From Hyphomicrobiales bacterium (GTDB taxonomy: Bacteria > Pseudomonadota > Alphaproteobacteria > Rhizobiales > Xanthobacteraceae): a stretch of 64,000 nucleotides of DNA. Numbering within the stretch: position 1 is the first letter of the stretch; every line of letters starts with the position of its first letter. The notes beneath the pieces were generated by a model, which worked only from the letters and a program-made list of their open reading frames with translations, had not been told where the DNA came from and did not search any database. Shown here in pieces: positions 27,668 through 36,613 of this stretch. Where the stretch lies: the NCBI GenBank assembly GCA_013911975.1, contig JACESF010000002.1:1-64000 (forward strand), given 5' to 3'. The position numbers and the translations under genes were made by a program.

Positions 27668-28723
27668 ATGACGACCGCGCCGCATCCGCGTGTCGCGCAT
27701 TTTTCCGCTGCCGCCGACATGCGGCGGCGCTTCCTCACGATCGTGCTTGCGGCGACGCTGGGCTGGAACGTGCTCATCGTGGCGGCGACCCTGGCCGGGC
27801 TGCTTCCGTTCGAGGGGCTTCAGGCCGCCAACAATTTCGTCTTCCTGGTCGTGAACGCCGTGCTGTTCGCCGCGATCATGCGTTGGCCGCGCCGGGCGAC
27901 CGAGGTCGCCAGCGCCTACCTGCTGGGGGGCTATTACCTGATCATCTGCGCCCTCTTCCAGGTGCCGCAGGACCAGTTGCGCATGCTCCTGTTCTTCCCC
28001 GCCCTCGGCGCGGTGTTCCTCATGGTGGGGAGCGGCGCCGGCTGGTTCGCCGTCCTGGTCTCGTTCGCGGCCTTCTCGCTCGCATTCGCCACCGGCTATC
28101 TGGACATCACGACGCTCGCCTTCAGCACCTTCTTTCTCACGCTCACCATGACCGCCCTGTTCTTCCACGCCTTCCGCGCGCAGGCGCTGCGGGCGCTGGA
28201 GACCATCAGCGCGCAGAATGCCGCGCTCGATGCCGCTGCGCGCCTCGATCCGCTCACCGGCCTGCTGAACCTGCGGGCCTTCCGCGAGGCCATGGACGTC
28301 GCGAGCGCGGGCGCCACGTCCTATGCCGTCGCCTTCCTGGACGTGGACCACTTCAAGTCCATCAACGACCGACATGGCCATGCGGAGGGAGACGCCGTGC
28401 TGGCGGCCGTCGCCGATGCGCTGCGCGCGGCGGTGCGCCCCACCGATGTGCTGGCGCGGATCGGCGGGGAGGAATTCGCGGTCCTGATGCCGGGCGTCGA
28501 GGCGCAGGCGGCCGGGGAGCTGGGCGAGGTGCTGCGCGGCACGGTGGAGCGCACGCGGGTGCGGGTGGCGGACGAAGACCTGGCGGTGACGGTCTCCATC
28601 GGCATCGCCGTGTCGGCGGGAGACCCGGCGTCGGTGGATTCGCTGCTGCGGCGCGCCGATGCGGCCATGTATCTGGCGAAGGGCGACGGCCGGAACCGGG
28701 TGGCCACCGCCGCCGCGCCGTAG
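27668..28723 (+). CDS. Membrane diguanylate cyclase (GGDEF)
   Basis: 351 residues from the ATG at 27668, chosen over an ATG at 27644 because GAGGTCTGGAGCC precedes it. Six hydrophobic helices (~20-175) anchor it in the inner membrane. A short coiled-coil linker leads to the GGDEF domain: LDPLTGLLNLRAF (~197-209), LDVDHFKSIND (~227) and GGEEF (~266). An RPTD I-site lies five residues before GGEEF, so product feedback inhibition by c-di-GMP is expected. It synthesises c-di-GMP from two GTP. It follows the serine hydrolase by 89 bases and precedes a tRNA on the other strand. Confidence 0.92.
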   Translation: MTTAPHPRVAHFSAAADMRRRFLTIVLAATLGWNVLIVAATLAGLLPFEGLQAANNFVFLVVNAVLFAAIMRWPRRATEVASAYLLGGYYLIICALFQVPQDQLRMLLFFPALGAVFLMVGSGAGWFAVLVSFAAFSLAFATGYLDITTLAFSTFFLTLTMTALFFHAFRAQALRALETISAQNAALDAAARLDPLTGLLNLRAFREAMDVASAGATSYAVAFLDVDHFKSINDRHGHAEGDAVLAAVADALRAAVRPTDVLARIGGEEFAVLMPGVEAQAAGELGEVLRGTVERTRVRVADEDLAVTVSIGIAVSAGDPASVDSLLRRADAAMYLAKGDGRNRVATAAAP

Positions 28724-28762
28724 GGCGCGCCTCGCGCGCATCCGTGCACGACGCCCTTAACG

Positions 28763-28839
28763 TGGCGACCCCGGCAGGGCTCGAACCTGCGACCTGCTGC
28801 TTAGAAGGCGGCTGCTCTATCCAGCTGAGCTACGGGGCC
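28763..28839 (-). tRNA. tRNA-Arg (anticodon UCU)
   Basis: 77 bases including an encoded CCA. The acceptor GGCCCCG pairs with CGGGGTC (one G-U), D-arm GCTC...GAGC, anticodon stem and loop with TCT in the centre, and T-arm GCAGG-TTCGAGC-CCTGC. Read on the reverse strand. No integrated element is seen at its 3' end, which faces the cyclase gene 39 bases away. Confidence 0.93.
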
Positions 28840-28953
28840 ATGGCCGCGCTTTTACCCCTTTTGGGGGCCGAACCCCAGCCCGAAGCACATCGGGCCGGGC
28901 CGGTCTTCACAGCGGCAAGGCGGCGGCCCGCGCCGCAGGCCGCCTGGATCGGA

Positions 28954-29262
28954 TCAGTGGGTCCACTGCCCCGCGCGCCCGTAGGCGAAATTGTCCGAAT
29001 AGGCGATCTTGCGGTGCTTGGGATCGTGGGCCTCGGACACCTGGTAGGGGATGCCGTGGCGCTCCGCATAGGCGATCGCCTCTTCCTTGGTCTCGAAGCG
29101 CAGCTTCACCTGGCTGCGCATGTCGGACGAAGAGGTGTAGCCCATCAGCGGCTCGATGGAGCGCGGACGCTCCGGCTCATATTCCAGAAGCCAGAACTTG
29201 GTCTTGGCGACGCCGGACTGCATGGCGTTCCGCGCCGGCTTATAGATACGTGCGACCATCAT
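28954..29262 (-). CDS. NDUFS4-like complex I accessory subunit
   Basis: 102 residues from ATG 29262. It begins MMVARIYKPARNAMQSG and contains WLLEYEPERPRSIEPLMGY, and FETKEEAIAYAERHGIPY, the signature of the ETC complex I subunit (NDUFS4, 18 kDa) family that alphaproteobacteria share with mitochondria. It stabilises the NADH-dehydrogenase module of complex I on the cytoplasmic side. It stands apart from the nuo operon, as is usual in this order, between tRNA-Arg and dksA, both on the same strand. Confidence 0.93.
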   Translation of the reverse strand: MMVARIYKPARNAMQSGVAKTKFWLLEYEPERPRSIEPLMGYTSSSDMRSQVKLRFETKEEAIAYAERHGIPYQVSEAHDPKHRKIAYSDNFAYGRAGQWTH

Positions 29263-29338
29263 GCCCACCCTGGCGCGACCCGGAAGCCGCGCCGCTTTGC
29301 CCATTCCAAACTTTGACTATTTCAAAATAGCCGAGCCC

Positions 29339-29365
29339 CCGAGCGGCGGCAACGCGGCCGCTCGG
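29339..29365 (-). terminator. Stem-loop downstream of dksA
   Basis: Perfect 9-base arms 29339-29347 and 29357-29365 around a 9-base loop lie 13 bases after the dksA stop. A second small palindrome, CTATTT/AAATAG at 29317-29330, follows on the transcribed strand. There is a T-rich patch further on but none directly at the stem, so termination strength is uncertain. Confidence 0.5.
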
Positions 29366-29377
29366 TCGTCGCGAGAC

Positions 29378-29794
29378 TCAATCGTCGCGATAGACGCGTT
29401 CGCGCCGTTCGTGGCGCTCCTGCGCCTCCACCGACAGGGTTGCGATGGGACGCGCCTCAAGCCGCTTCAGCGAAATGGGCTCGCCCGTATCCTCGCAATA
29501 CCCGTAGGAGCCGTCCTCGATGCGCAGAAGCGCTGCGTCGATCTTCGCGATCAGCTTGCGCTGACGATCGCGGGCCCGAAGCTCGATGGAGCGGTCCGTT
29601 TCCGACGAGGCGCGGTCCGCCAGGTCGGGGTGGTTCTGGTTTTCGTCCTGAAGGTGCTGCAGGGTTTCGCGCGCCTCTTTGAGGATGTCTTCCTTCCACC
29701 CGAGCAGCTTCTTGCGGAAATATTCCCGCTGCCGGTCGTTCATGAAAGGCTCATCCTCGCGGGGGCGATAGTCCTCGTCGATTTGGATCGACAT
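29378..29794 (-). CDS. dksA: RNA polymerase-binding transcription factor DksA
   Basis: 138 residues. It binds the RNA polymerase secondary channel and, with ppGpp, sets stringent-response transcription. A long coiled coil (~15-85, with RDRQRKLIAKIDAALLRIED) and a C-terminal finger (YGYCEDTGEPISLKRLEARP) are visible. Only one of the four zinc cysteines of E. coli DksA remains (CEDT, then no Cys pair in PIATLSVEAQERHE). This single-Cys form is usual in alphaproteobacteria. It starts at ATG 29794 and is on the same strand as the NDUFS4-like gene, 115 bases away. Confidence 0.93.
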   Translation of the reverse strand: MSIQIDEDYRPREDEPFMNDRQREYFRKKLLGWKEDILKEARETLQHLQDENQNHPDLADRASSETDRSIELRARDRQRKLIAKIDAALLRIEDGSYGYCEDTGEPISLKRLEARPIATLSVEAQERHERRERVYRDD

Positions 29795-29983
29795 CAGCTG
29801 AGTCCTCGATACGCCGTCGCTGATCCCGTGGGGTCGCCGCGCTTATAGCCATCCCCCGGCCCGCCGACAACTGGCCCGCGGAGCCCAAGTGCCACATGGG
29901 CACGCAATGGGCGCTCTGCCGCCTGAATGAGCCGGTGCAGTCGAAAAAGCATGCAGCGCTTGAAGCCGGGCACCGTCAGCCCG

Positions 29984-30847
29984 TCACCACCAGGACTTGC
30001 CGAGATTGATGGCGTAGCTGATGGACATGCCGGCCTCGAACTGATTCGCGCTCTGGGTGAGGGGCGAATCCGCCGCATCGCCCACGAGGCGGCCGTAGGT
30101 GCCGTACATGCCCCAGGTGAAGCCCTTGCCCAGATATTTCGTGACCTGGGCGGTGACGCCCCACGATTCGATGCCGCTGGAAGTCTGGTAGGCGGGCAGG
30201 TAATTGCCGAAATAATTCGCCACGACGGCCTGGGTGGAGGAGATGCCGAAGAAGGCGTCCATGTAGCCCGAGCCGGCGAAATTCACGCGCGGACCCACGG
30301 CGAAGCGCCAGGGGCCGTTGGCGGCGATGAAGTCCGCGCCCGCATTGCCGACCCAGCCGCTGAAGCCGCCCATGCCATACAGGAACTCGCCGCGCAGGCG
30401 GAACCAGGACACCGGGAACCATTGCAGGAAGCCGCCCGCCTCGAAGCTGGGGCTCACGTCCCCGAGCCCCGCCAGCTCGTTGCCCTCTTCCTCGTCGCGG
30501 CCGAGGTTGAGCCCCCACGCCGCGCCGCCGGAGAAGCCGCTGAAGTCGAACAGGGTGATGGAGGAGCGGTCGTCCACGCTGTTGAAGTCATAAAGCTCGC
30601 CGCCCTTGGCGAGGCTGATGACCGGGAACGGGAGGAGCGTGTACTGGTCGGCACCCGAGAAACGCGGCTGGACCATGACGCCCACGCCCACATTCAGGTA
30701 CCAGTTGTTCTCGTCATAGACGAACTCGGGCGCCCGGAAGCCGGGGATCTGGTCGAGCACTTCCTGTGCGACCGCAGAACCGGCACCCATGGACATGGCC
30801 AAGCCGACGCACAGGCCCGCAACAGTCCGACCGCTCATCAAACGCAT
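29984..30847 (-). CDS. MipA/OmpV-family outer membrane protein
   Basis: 287 residues from ATG 30847, with GGAGGCGG 8 bases before it. Signal peptide (VAGLCVGLAMSMGAGSAVAQ) and a mature beta-barrel made of alternating Tyr/Phe/Gly strands such as WYLNVGVGVMVQPRFSGAD and WFRLRGEFLYGMGGFSGW. The C-terminal residues ISYAINLGKSWW end in aromatic residues as in outer-membrane proteins. The family is linked to MltA-interacting scaffold and channel roles. Specific function unknown. It lies 140 bases downstream of the flavin oxidoreductase on the same strand. Confidence 0.88.
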   Translation of the reverse strand: MRLMSGRTVAGLCVGLAMSMGAGSAVAQEVLDQIPGFRAPEFVYDENNWYLNVGVGVMVQPRFSGADQYTLLPFPVISLAKGGELYDFNSVDDRSSITLFDFSGFSGGAAWGLNLGRDEEEGNELAGLGDVSPSFEAGGFLQWFPVSWFRLRGEFLYGMGGFSGWVGNAGADFIAANGPWRFAVGPRVNFAGSGYMDAFFGISSTQAVVANYFGNYLPAYQTSSGIESWGVTAQVTKYLGKGFTWGMYGTYGRLVGDAADSPLTQSANQFEAGMSISYAINLGKSWW

Positions 30848-30987
30848 GTTCGTCCGCCTCCAGCGATCACCATGGTAGCGCAAGCGCCTTTCCGGTTGGT
30901 TGCCCGAATGCCACACATTCCCGCCCTCCCCCACAGGGAAGCGCCCGCCGGACGATGCCAAAAGCCCCTTCCGGCAAATGGTTAAGC

Positions 30988-32250
30988 TCAAGAAACAGCC
31001 GGCGCGGGCTCGGGCTCCGGCGGCAGTTCGCGCAGGGCCTCGGCGCGGGCGGAAGCGTCCGAGATCCGGCCGGTCCAATAGGCGACCCGCCGCACGAGGC
31101 GTCCCGCGATCCCCCAGGTATAGGCCGGCGCGAAGGGCCGGAACGCGGCGATGCGGTCGTCCCGCTCCACGATGGCGTCGGCGATGAGGTCGGCCGACAG
31201 GCTCGCCACCGTCAGGGGCTCAGCGCCGAGGCCCGCGGCGTACCAGATGCCGGGGCGGAACGCGCCGATGAGCGGCAGGCGGTGGCGCGAGGTGCGGGTG
31301 CGGATGCCGTGCGCGCCCTCCACCACGGAGCGCCGCTGGTCCGGATAGAAGCGCGCCGCGTGGCGCCGCAGGGCGCAGGCGGCCCCGGTCTCGGTGCGCA
31401 GGAGCGTGGAGGTCGGTGCGGCGAAGGACAACGTGGTCCCGTCCCAGGCGAAGGTGACGCCCCGGGCGCCGCCCTCCACCACCGTCTCGCCGGCGCGGTT
31501 GGCCCCCGCGCCCACCGAGAAGCGGCCGGAGACGAAATGGTCGTTGGAGAGCGCGCGGGCGATCCAGGGTGCGGTCGCCCCGAGGCCCTTGTCGGTGGCG
31601 AACACCACATGCTCCGCCCGGATCCGAAGGCCCGGCACGCTGAGATATTTACGGACCCCGTCCAGGTCCGAGGCCAGCAGCTTGGAGCGCTCGATGATTC
31701 GCACGCCCGCGCCGCGCGCCGCCTTGGCCATGACGAGCGACACCTTGTGGGCGTCGTAGGCGATCGGCTCGGGATCGTAGAGCGCGCCGAACGGCGCGGA
31801 AATGCCGAGCAGGCGCCGCACCTCGTCCGGCCCGAGATGCACCAGCGTCTCCAGGCCCAGCCCGTCCCGCGCCGCCGCCTCGTCGATCAGGTCCAGGCGC
31901 CCCGTGGGGCCGGGCAGGTAGATGAGGCCGCTTGCGCGCGGGGCGATGCCGATCACCTCCATGAGGCGATTGGCGCTGCGCGCCGCCGCCGCCGAGAGAT
32001 CGTAGATGCGCCGCACGTCGTCGCGCCCGCCCGCCGCCAGAAGGTCGGCCGCCGTTCGCCCGAAGCCGGGGCGCACGAGGCCGCTGCCCTGGTAGGGGCC
32101 GACGTCCCCGGCCTCCACCACCACGACTTCCCGCGAACGCAGCGCGAGCGACAGGGCACAGGCCAAGCCCGCGAGCGTCGCGCCGACGATGCAGACGTCG
32201 CAATCCAGGTCCCGCACCGCGGCGGGCGCCTGCGAAGAAGTGGTGGCCAT
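30988..32250 (-). CDS. FAD-dependent oxidoreductase (DAO family)
   Basis: 420 residues from ATG 32250. Upstream in-frame residues are not conserved. The N-terminal Rossmann motif reads VCIVGATLAGLACALSLA with the second Gly of GxGxxG replaced by Thr, an unusual variant. EAGDVGPYQGSGLVRPGFGR (~45-65), VVFATDKGLG and the C-terminal YAAGLGAEPLTVA resemble amine oxidases of the DadA/GlpO type. It would oxidise an amine or amino acid with FAD in the cytoplasm. Substrate unknown. It is divergent from sixA with 158 bases between the starts. Confidence 0.78.
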   Translation of the reverse strand: MATTSSQAPAAVRDLDCDVCIVGATLAGLACALSLALRSREVVVVEAGDVGPYQGSGLVRPGFGRTAADLLAAGGRDDVRRIYDLSAAAARSANRLMEVIGIAPRASGLIYLPGPTGRLDLIDEAAARDGLGLETLVHLGPDEVRRLLGISAPFGALYDPEPIAYDAHKVSLVMAKAARGAGVRIIERSKLLASDLDGVRKYLSVPGLRIRAEHVVFATDKGLGATAPWIARALSNDHFVSGRFSVGAGANRAGETVVEGGARGVTFAWDGTTLSFAAPTSTLLRTETGAACALRRHAARFYPDQRRSVVEGAHGIRTRTSRHRLPLIGAFRPGIWYAAGLGAEPLTVASLSADLIADAIVERDDRIAAFRPFAPAYTWGIAGRLVRRVAYWTGRISDASARAEALRELPPEPEPAPAVS

Positions 32251-32408
32251 GGTGCCCTCGCCCCTGCCTTCTGTGTGACAGAAGCCCGCAGACTTCGCCA
32301 GATGCGACGTTTGCAGCCGGCCGAACGCGCGCGGGGCGCGGCAGTCCTTTCGCGGGGGGCGTTCGCGCTCTAGACTGCGAGTCGCCTTCCCCATCGACTG
32401 CCGGTGCA

Positions 32409-32930
32409 ATGCGTCGTCTCATCCTGCTCCGCCACGCGAAGTCCGACTGGCCCGATGGCATCGCCGACCTGGAGCGCCCGCTCGCGGCGCGGGGTCGCAC
32501 GGCGGCGCCCCTGGTGGGCCGCTATCTCGCCCGCGAGGGCCTGCTTCCCGACCGCATCCTCGTCTCCCCCGCGCGGCGCACGCGCGAAACCTGGGACCTG
32601 CTCGGCGCCGAGATGGCGGGCCTGCCGGAAGCGGCGAGCGAGCCGCGCATCTATGAGGCGAGCGCCGCCCGCCTCATGTCCGTGGTGCGCGAGCAGCCGG
32701 ACACCGCGCATACGCTGCTGCTCATCGGCCACAATCCCGGCTTCGAGGATCTCGCCGACACCCTGGTCCAGCACGGCTCCGCCGCCGCGCGCGACGCCAT
32801 GGACGAGAAATTCCCCACCGGCGCGGTGGCGGTCATCGACCTGCCCGTGGACCGCTGGGTCGACATCACCCCCGATACCGGCCGCCTGGACCGCTTCATC
32901 ACTCCGCGCATGCTGACGGGCGAAAGCTGA
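32409..32930 (+). CDS. sixA: SixA-type phosphohistidine phosphatase
   Basis: 173 residues. N-terminal RHG/histidine-phosphatase motif LLRHAKSDWPD (~6-17), SPARRTRETWDLL (~53) and the second catalytic His in LLLIGHNPGFEDLAD (~102). SixA removes phosphate from a phospho-His, for instance of ArcB or PTS-Ntr proteins. Cytoplasmic. It is followed after 3 bases by ycjX, so co-transcribed. Confidence 0.85.
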   Translation: MRRLILLRHAKSDWPDGIADLERPLAARGRTAAPLVGRYLAREGLLPDRILVSPARRTRETWDLLGAEMAGLPEAASEPRIYEASAARLMSVVREQPDTAHTLLLIGHNPGFEDLADTLVQHGSAAARDAMDEKFPTGAVAVIDLPVDRWVDITPDTGRLDRFITPRMLTGES

Positions 32931-32933
32931 GCG

Positions 32934-34379
32934 ATGGCGCGCGGCTCGCGCCTGCTGGAGGACGCGCGTATCGGCCTGCGCGCGGTGGCGGACCGGGTGG
33001 AGGATCTGACGCGGCCCACGCTCCGGCTCGGCGTCACCGGCCTCGCGCGCTCCGGCAAGACGGTGTTCACCACGGCCCTCGTGGAAGCCCTGCGCAATGG
33101 TGGGCGGCTGCCGGTGTTCGAGCCCTATGCCTCCGGGCGCATCGCGGGGGCGCACCTCCAGCCCCAGCCCGACGACACGGTGCCGCGCTTTCCCGTGGAG
33201 GACCATCTGCGCACCCTGGAGACGCGGAACTGGCCCGCGTCCACCTCCCGGGTCAGCGAGCTGCGCCTCGCGGTGCGCCATGCCACCCGGCGCGGCGGCA
33301 TGCGCACCCTCACCTTGGACCTCGTGGACTATCCCGGCGAATGGCTGCTGGACCTGCCGCTGCTGGACATGAGCTTCGCGGACTTCAGCCGGGAGAGCCT
33401 GCTGCTCGCCCGCGCCGGGGCGCGGCGGGAGGCGGCGGCGGACATGCTGGACGGGCTCGCGGGGGTGGACCCCGCCGCCCCGGCCGAGGAGGCGACCGCC
33501 CGGGCGCTGGCCGCGCGCTTCACGGCCTATCTGTCCGCCTGCCGCGCCGACCGGGTGGCCATGAGCCTGCTGCCGCCCGGCCGCTTCCTGCTGCCGGGGG
33601 ACCTGGACGGCTCGCCCGCCCTGACCTTCGCGCCGCTGGACCTCGCGCCCGGCGCGCCGCCCGCCGGATCGCTGGCGGCCATGATGGAGCGGCGCTACGA
33701 GGCCTATAAGGCCGGCGTGGTGCGCCCTTTCTTCCGCGACCATTTCGCCCGCCTGGACCGGCAGATCGTGCTGGTGGACGTACTGGCCGCCCTCAATGCC
33801 GGCCCCGCCGCCCTGGCGGACCTGGAGCGGGCGCTGGATTCCATCCTGCTGGCCTTCCGGGTGGGGCGGAACACGCTGTTTTCCTCCCTCTGGCGGCCGC
33901 GCATCGAGAAGGTGCTGTTCGCGGCCACCAAGGCCGACCATCTGCACCGCACCAGCCATGACCGGCTGGAAGCCATCCTGCGCCGCCTCGTGGAGCGTGC
34001 CTATGCCCGCGCCAGTTCCGGCGGGGCCAGCATGGACGTGGTGGCCATGGCCGCCGTGCGCGCCACCCGCGAGGCCGAGGTGACACGAGACGGCCGTCGC
34101 ATCGCGGCCATCGTCGGCACGCCGGAGGCGGGACAGGAGGCGGGCGGCCATCTCTTCGACGGCGAGGAGGAGGTGGCCCTGTTCCCCGGCGCGCTGCCGG
34201 AAGACCCGGAAACCCTGTTCGACCCGTCCGGCGCGGGCTTCCGGGGGCTCGCCAGCGGCGACGCGGACTTCCGCTTCCTGCGCTTCCGCCCGCCCGCCGG
34301 CATTGGAACCGGCGCGCCCCTGCCCCATATCCGCCTGGACCGGGCGCTTCAGTTCCTTCTGGGGGACAGGCTCGGCTGA
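32934..34379 (+). CDS. ycjX: YcjX-family stress GTPase-like protein
   Basis: 481 residues. Walker A GLARSGKTVFTTAL (~36-49) and the partner loop VDYPGEWLLDL (~125) define the YcjX/DUF463 family, P-loop proteins induced by envelope and phage stress. Conserved middle and C-terminal pieces (FAATKADHLH, ~322-331, resembling an N/TKxD base motif) support GTP use. Located 3 bases after sixA and 16 before the ycjF partner. Membrane peripheral. Precise role unknown even in E. coli. Confidence 0.88.
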   Translation: MARGSRLLEDARIGLRAVADRVEDLTRPTLRLGVTGLARSGKTVFTTALVEALRNGGRLPVFEPYASGRIAGAHLQPQPDDTVPRFPVEDHLRTLETRNWPASTSRVSELRLAVRHATRRGGMRTLTLDLVDYPGEWLLDLPLLDMSFADFSRESLLLARAGARREAAADMLDGLAGVDPAAPAEEATARALAARFTAYLSACRADRVAMSLLPPGRFLLPGDLDGSPALTFAPLDLAPGAPPAGSLAAMMERRYEAYKAGVVRPFFRDHFARLDRQIVLVDVLAALNAGPAALADLERALDSILLAFRVGRNTLFSSLWRPRIEKVLFAATKADHLHRTSHDRLEAILRRLVERAYARASSGGASMDVVAMAAVRATREAEVTRDGRRIAAIVGTPEAGQEAGGHLFDGEEEVALFPGALPEDPETLFDPSGAGFRGLASGDADFRFLRFRPPAGIGTGAPLPHIRLDRALQFLLGDRLG

Positions 34380-34395
34380 CGGGAAGGATGGCAGG

Positions 34396-35445
34396 ATGGC
34401 AAAGGGCACGAAACCGCGCGGGAGCACCGGCGATGCCGCGCGCCCGCAGGTGTTCCGCCTGGACGAGGCCGGCATCACCTTTACCGAGGCGGAGCCCGTG
34501 CCGGAAGATGCGGCTCTCCCCGTCGCCGTGCCGGAACCCGCCGCCCGCGCGCGCCTGAATCTGGGGACGCTGTTCTGGTCCGGCCTCGGCGGGCTGGTGA
34601 GCCTCGGCCTCGGCCTCGCGGTCTCCAAGCTGGTGGAGGACCTGTTCGCGCGGGCCGACTGGCTCGGCTATACGGGCCTCGGCTTCGCCGCCCTGTTCGG
34701 TGCGGCGACCCTCGCCATCATCTGCCGCGAGGGGCTCGCCCTGGCGCGCCTGTCCAGCCTCGACGCGCTGCGCACCCGCGCCATGGACGCGCTCGCGCAA
34801 GACGACCGTCCCACGGCGGAGGGAGTGACGCGCGATCTCCTGGCCCTCACGGCCCGCATGCCCGCCCTCGCCCGGCAGCGCGCGGACCTGTCCTCCCATC
34901 TGGGGGCCATTATCGACGGGGCCGACCTCGTCCGCCTCACCGAGCGCACCCTCATGGCCCCGCTGGACGCGCGGGCGCGCCAGATGGTGTCTGATGCAGC
35001 CAAGCAGGTGTCCGTGGTGACGGCCGTTTCGCCCCGCGCGGCGGTGGACCTTCTGTTTGTTCTCTACACCGCGCTGGCGCTCATGAGACGACTATCTCGC
35101 CTCTATGGGGGACGACCGGGCACCCTGGGCATGATCCGGCTGGTGCGCCATGTGGTGAGCCATCTCGCCGTCACCGGCGGCATGGCGGCGGGCGACAGCC
35201 TCGTGCAGCAATTGGTGGGTCATGGCCTCGCGGCGCGCCTGTCTGCCCGGCTCGGCGAGGGTGTGGTGAACGGCCTCCTTACCGCCCGCCTCGGGCTTGC
35301 GGCCATCGCCGTCACGCGGCCCCTGCCCTTCGCCGCCCTTCCGGCGCCCCGCATCGCGGACGTGGCGAGCGGGCTGGTGCGCAGCGAGGACGAGGGTGAG
35401 CCTCAGGCCGGCATCAGGCGCGTGGGCAAGGCATCGGGCGAATAG
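34396..35445 (+). CDS. ycjF: YcjF-family (DUF697) membrane protein
   Basis: 349 residues from ATG 34396, with GGAAGG nine bases upstream. An acidic Pro-rich N-terminus leads to two helices (~55-76 and ~95-115), then a DUF697 region rich in Ala/Leu (VVTAVSPRAAVDLLFVLYTA, ~208). In E. coli YcjF is encoded with YcjX and lies in the inner membrane. The gene ends inside the convergent DUF gene, overlapping by 43 bases. Confidence 0.85.
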   Translation: MAKGTKPRGSTGDAARPQVFRLDEAGITFTEAEPVPEDAALPVAVPEPAARARLNLGTLFWSGLGGLVSLGLGLAVSKLVEDLFARADWLGYTGLGFAALFGAATLAIICREGLALARLSSLDALRTRAMDALAQDDRPTAEGVTRDLLALTARMPALARQRADLSSHLGAIIDGADLVRLTERTLMAPLDARARQMVSDAAKQVSVVTAVSPRAAVDLLFVLYTALALMRRLSRLYGGRPGTLGMIRLVRHVVSHLAVTGGMAAGDSLVQQLVGHGLAARLSARLGEGVVNGLLTARLGLAAIAVTRPLPFAALPAPRIADVASGLVRSEDEGEPQAGIRRVGKASGE

Positions 35446-35984
35446 ACGCCGGGCACGTTGCGCCACAGGGTTTCCGCCAGCGGCCAGCCCAGCAGTGGGC
35501 AGAGCACGGCCATGAGGGCCGCCACCGTCCATTGCCCCTGCCCCACCGCGCTCGCCAGCACCGCCAGCAGGCCGGCGCAGGTCACCAGCGCAAGCGCCGT
35601 CATGAGCCACCAGCGCCAGGATGGCAGCCCGGCGGAGAACTCCGTGCCCGCACGTCGCGGCAGGCCCGCATGGACCGCGCGCACGAAGCCGGCGAAGGCC
35701 GCGCGGTTGTCCTCCACGCTGGTGACGGAGGTGCGCGACAGGGAGCCGACGCGCAGCGTCTCGCCGTTCCGCCCCTTCAGGCGCATCTCGTAATTGGGCG
35801 CGGCGAGCTGGCCGGGATGATAGGTGAGCCGCACCGACACCACGTCCGCGAGGGCAAGGCGGCCGGAGCGGGCCCCCATCGTCCAGTCGAGGATGCCGTT
35901 CTCAAGCCGGAACCGCGATCCCGGCCCGACCATCTTGGGCCGCGCCGCATAGGTGACGGCGGCGCCGTCCGTCTGCTGGTCCAT
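35403..35984 (-). CDS. Conserved membrane protein of unknown function
   Basis: 193 residues from ATG 35984. The N-terminal ~115 residues look like a small beta-rich (PH-like) domain: RFRLENGILDWTMG, VVSVRLTYHPGQ, YEMRLKGRNGETLRV. Two hydrophobic helices follow (~125-145, ~148-166). The last 43 bases overlap the ycjF end in the opposite direction. I recognise it only as a conserved neighbour of ycjXF. Its role is unknown. Confidence 0.7.
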   Translation of the reverse strand: MDQQTDGAAVTYAARPKMVGPGSRFRLENGILDWTMGARSGRLALADVVSVRLTYHPGQLAAPNYEMRLKGRNGETLRVGSLSRTSVTSVEDNRAAFAGFVRAVHAGLPRRAGTEFSAGLPSWRWWLMTALALVTCAGLLAVLASAVGQGQWTVAALMAVLCPLLGWPLAETLWRNVPGVYSPDALPTRLMPA

Positions 35985-36085
35985 CGTCTTCCGTTCCGTC
36001 ACCAATCCGCACCGCTTGTGCCCGATCCGAGCCCGGAGAGGCAACTGCTTGCCTCGGCGGGCCCCATGGACGCTTCATGGGCGCC

Positions 36086-36538
36086 TCAGGCGAACGCGCA
36101 CGCCTCCGGCTTCACGTCGAGCAGCGGCGTGCCGTCCAGGCAGTCCAGCCCGCGCACCGTCACGGTGCAGCCCTCCACTCCCACGAGCGCGACCACCGAG
36201 GACGCGATGGGGTTCGGCCGCACCGGCGAGCGCAGGGAAAAGGTGCCGCGCGTCGTCCCGTCATGGCGGGGCGACTGAAGCACCAGGTCGCGCCGCGCCT
36301 CGTGCATCCAGTAGAGCACCTGAAGGCGCGCGCTCTGGGCCACGCCCTCCAGCGCCGCCGCCCAGCGCGGGTCGATCTCCAGGCGGCATTCGGGGCCGTC
36401 GAGCGCGCCCCGGCGCGGACAGTCGGACCTCTTGGCCCAGGGCGTGCGGATGCGGCCGATGAAATAAAGGCCGCCATCGAAGCCGGGCGGCAGGTCCACC
36501 GCCACCTCCCCCGGCCGGATCGTGCTCATCTCGCCCAT
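36086..36538 (-). CDS. trmO: tRNA (adenine-37-N6)-methyltransferase, TrmO-like
   Basis: 150 residues with the ribosome site AAGGGGACAGC before ATG 36538. It matches the TsaA/TrmO fold: FIGRIRTPWAKRSDCPRRG (~26-44), CRLEIDPRWAAALEGV (~51), LQVLYWMHEARRDLV (~73), RGTFSLRSPVRPNPIASSVV (~98, the RSPxRPNxI signature) and GLDCLDGTPLLDVKP (~130). The enzyme uses SAM to methylate N6 of t6A37 in tRNA-Thr, tuning codon reading. It is divergent from mazG with 75 bases between the starts. Confidence 0.92.
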   Translation of the reverse strand: MGEMSTIRPGEVAVDLPPGFDGGLYFIGRIRTPWAKRSDCPRRGALDGPECRLEIDPRWAAALEGVAQSARLQVLYWMHEARRDLVLQSPRHDGTTRGTFSLRSPVRPNPIASSVVALVGVEGCTVTVRGLDCLDGTPLLDVKPEACAFA

Positions 36539-36613
36539 GCTGTCCCCTTTTGCATCGCGCGAGGCGGCATCATAGAGGAGAAGGCCCGGCCCCGCCCCAT
36601 CGGAGAGACACCC

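Noticed and set aside
29795..29983. Search for a gene between dksA and the MipA gene
   Set aside because: Only short frames without ribosome sites; it is likely the dksA promoter region plus untranslated sequence.
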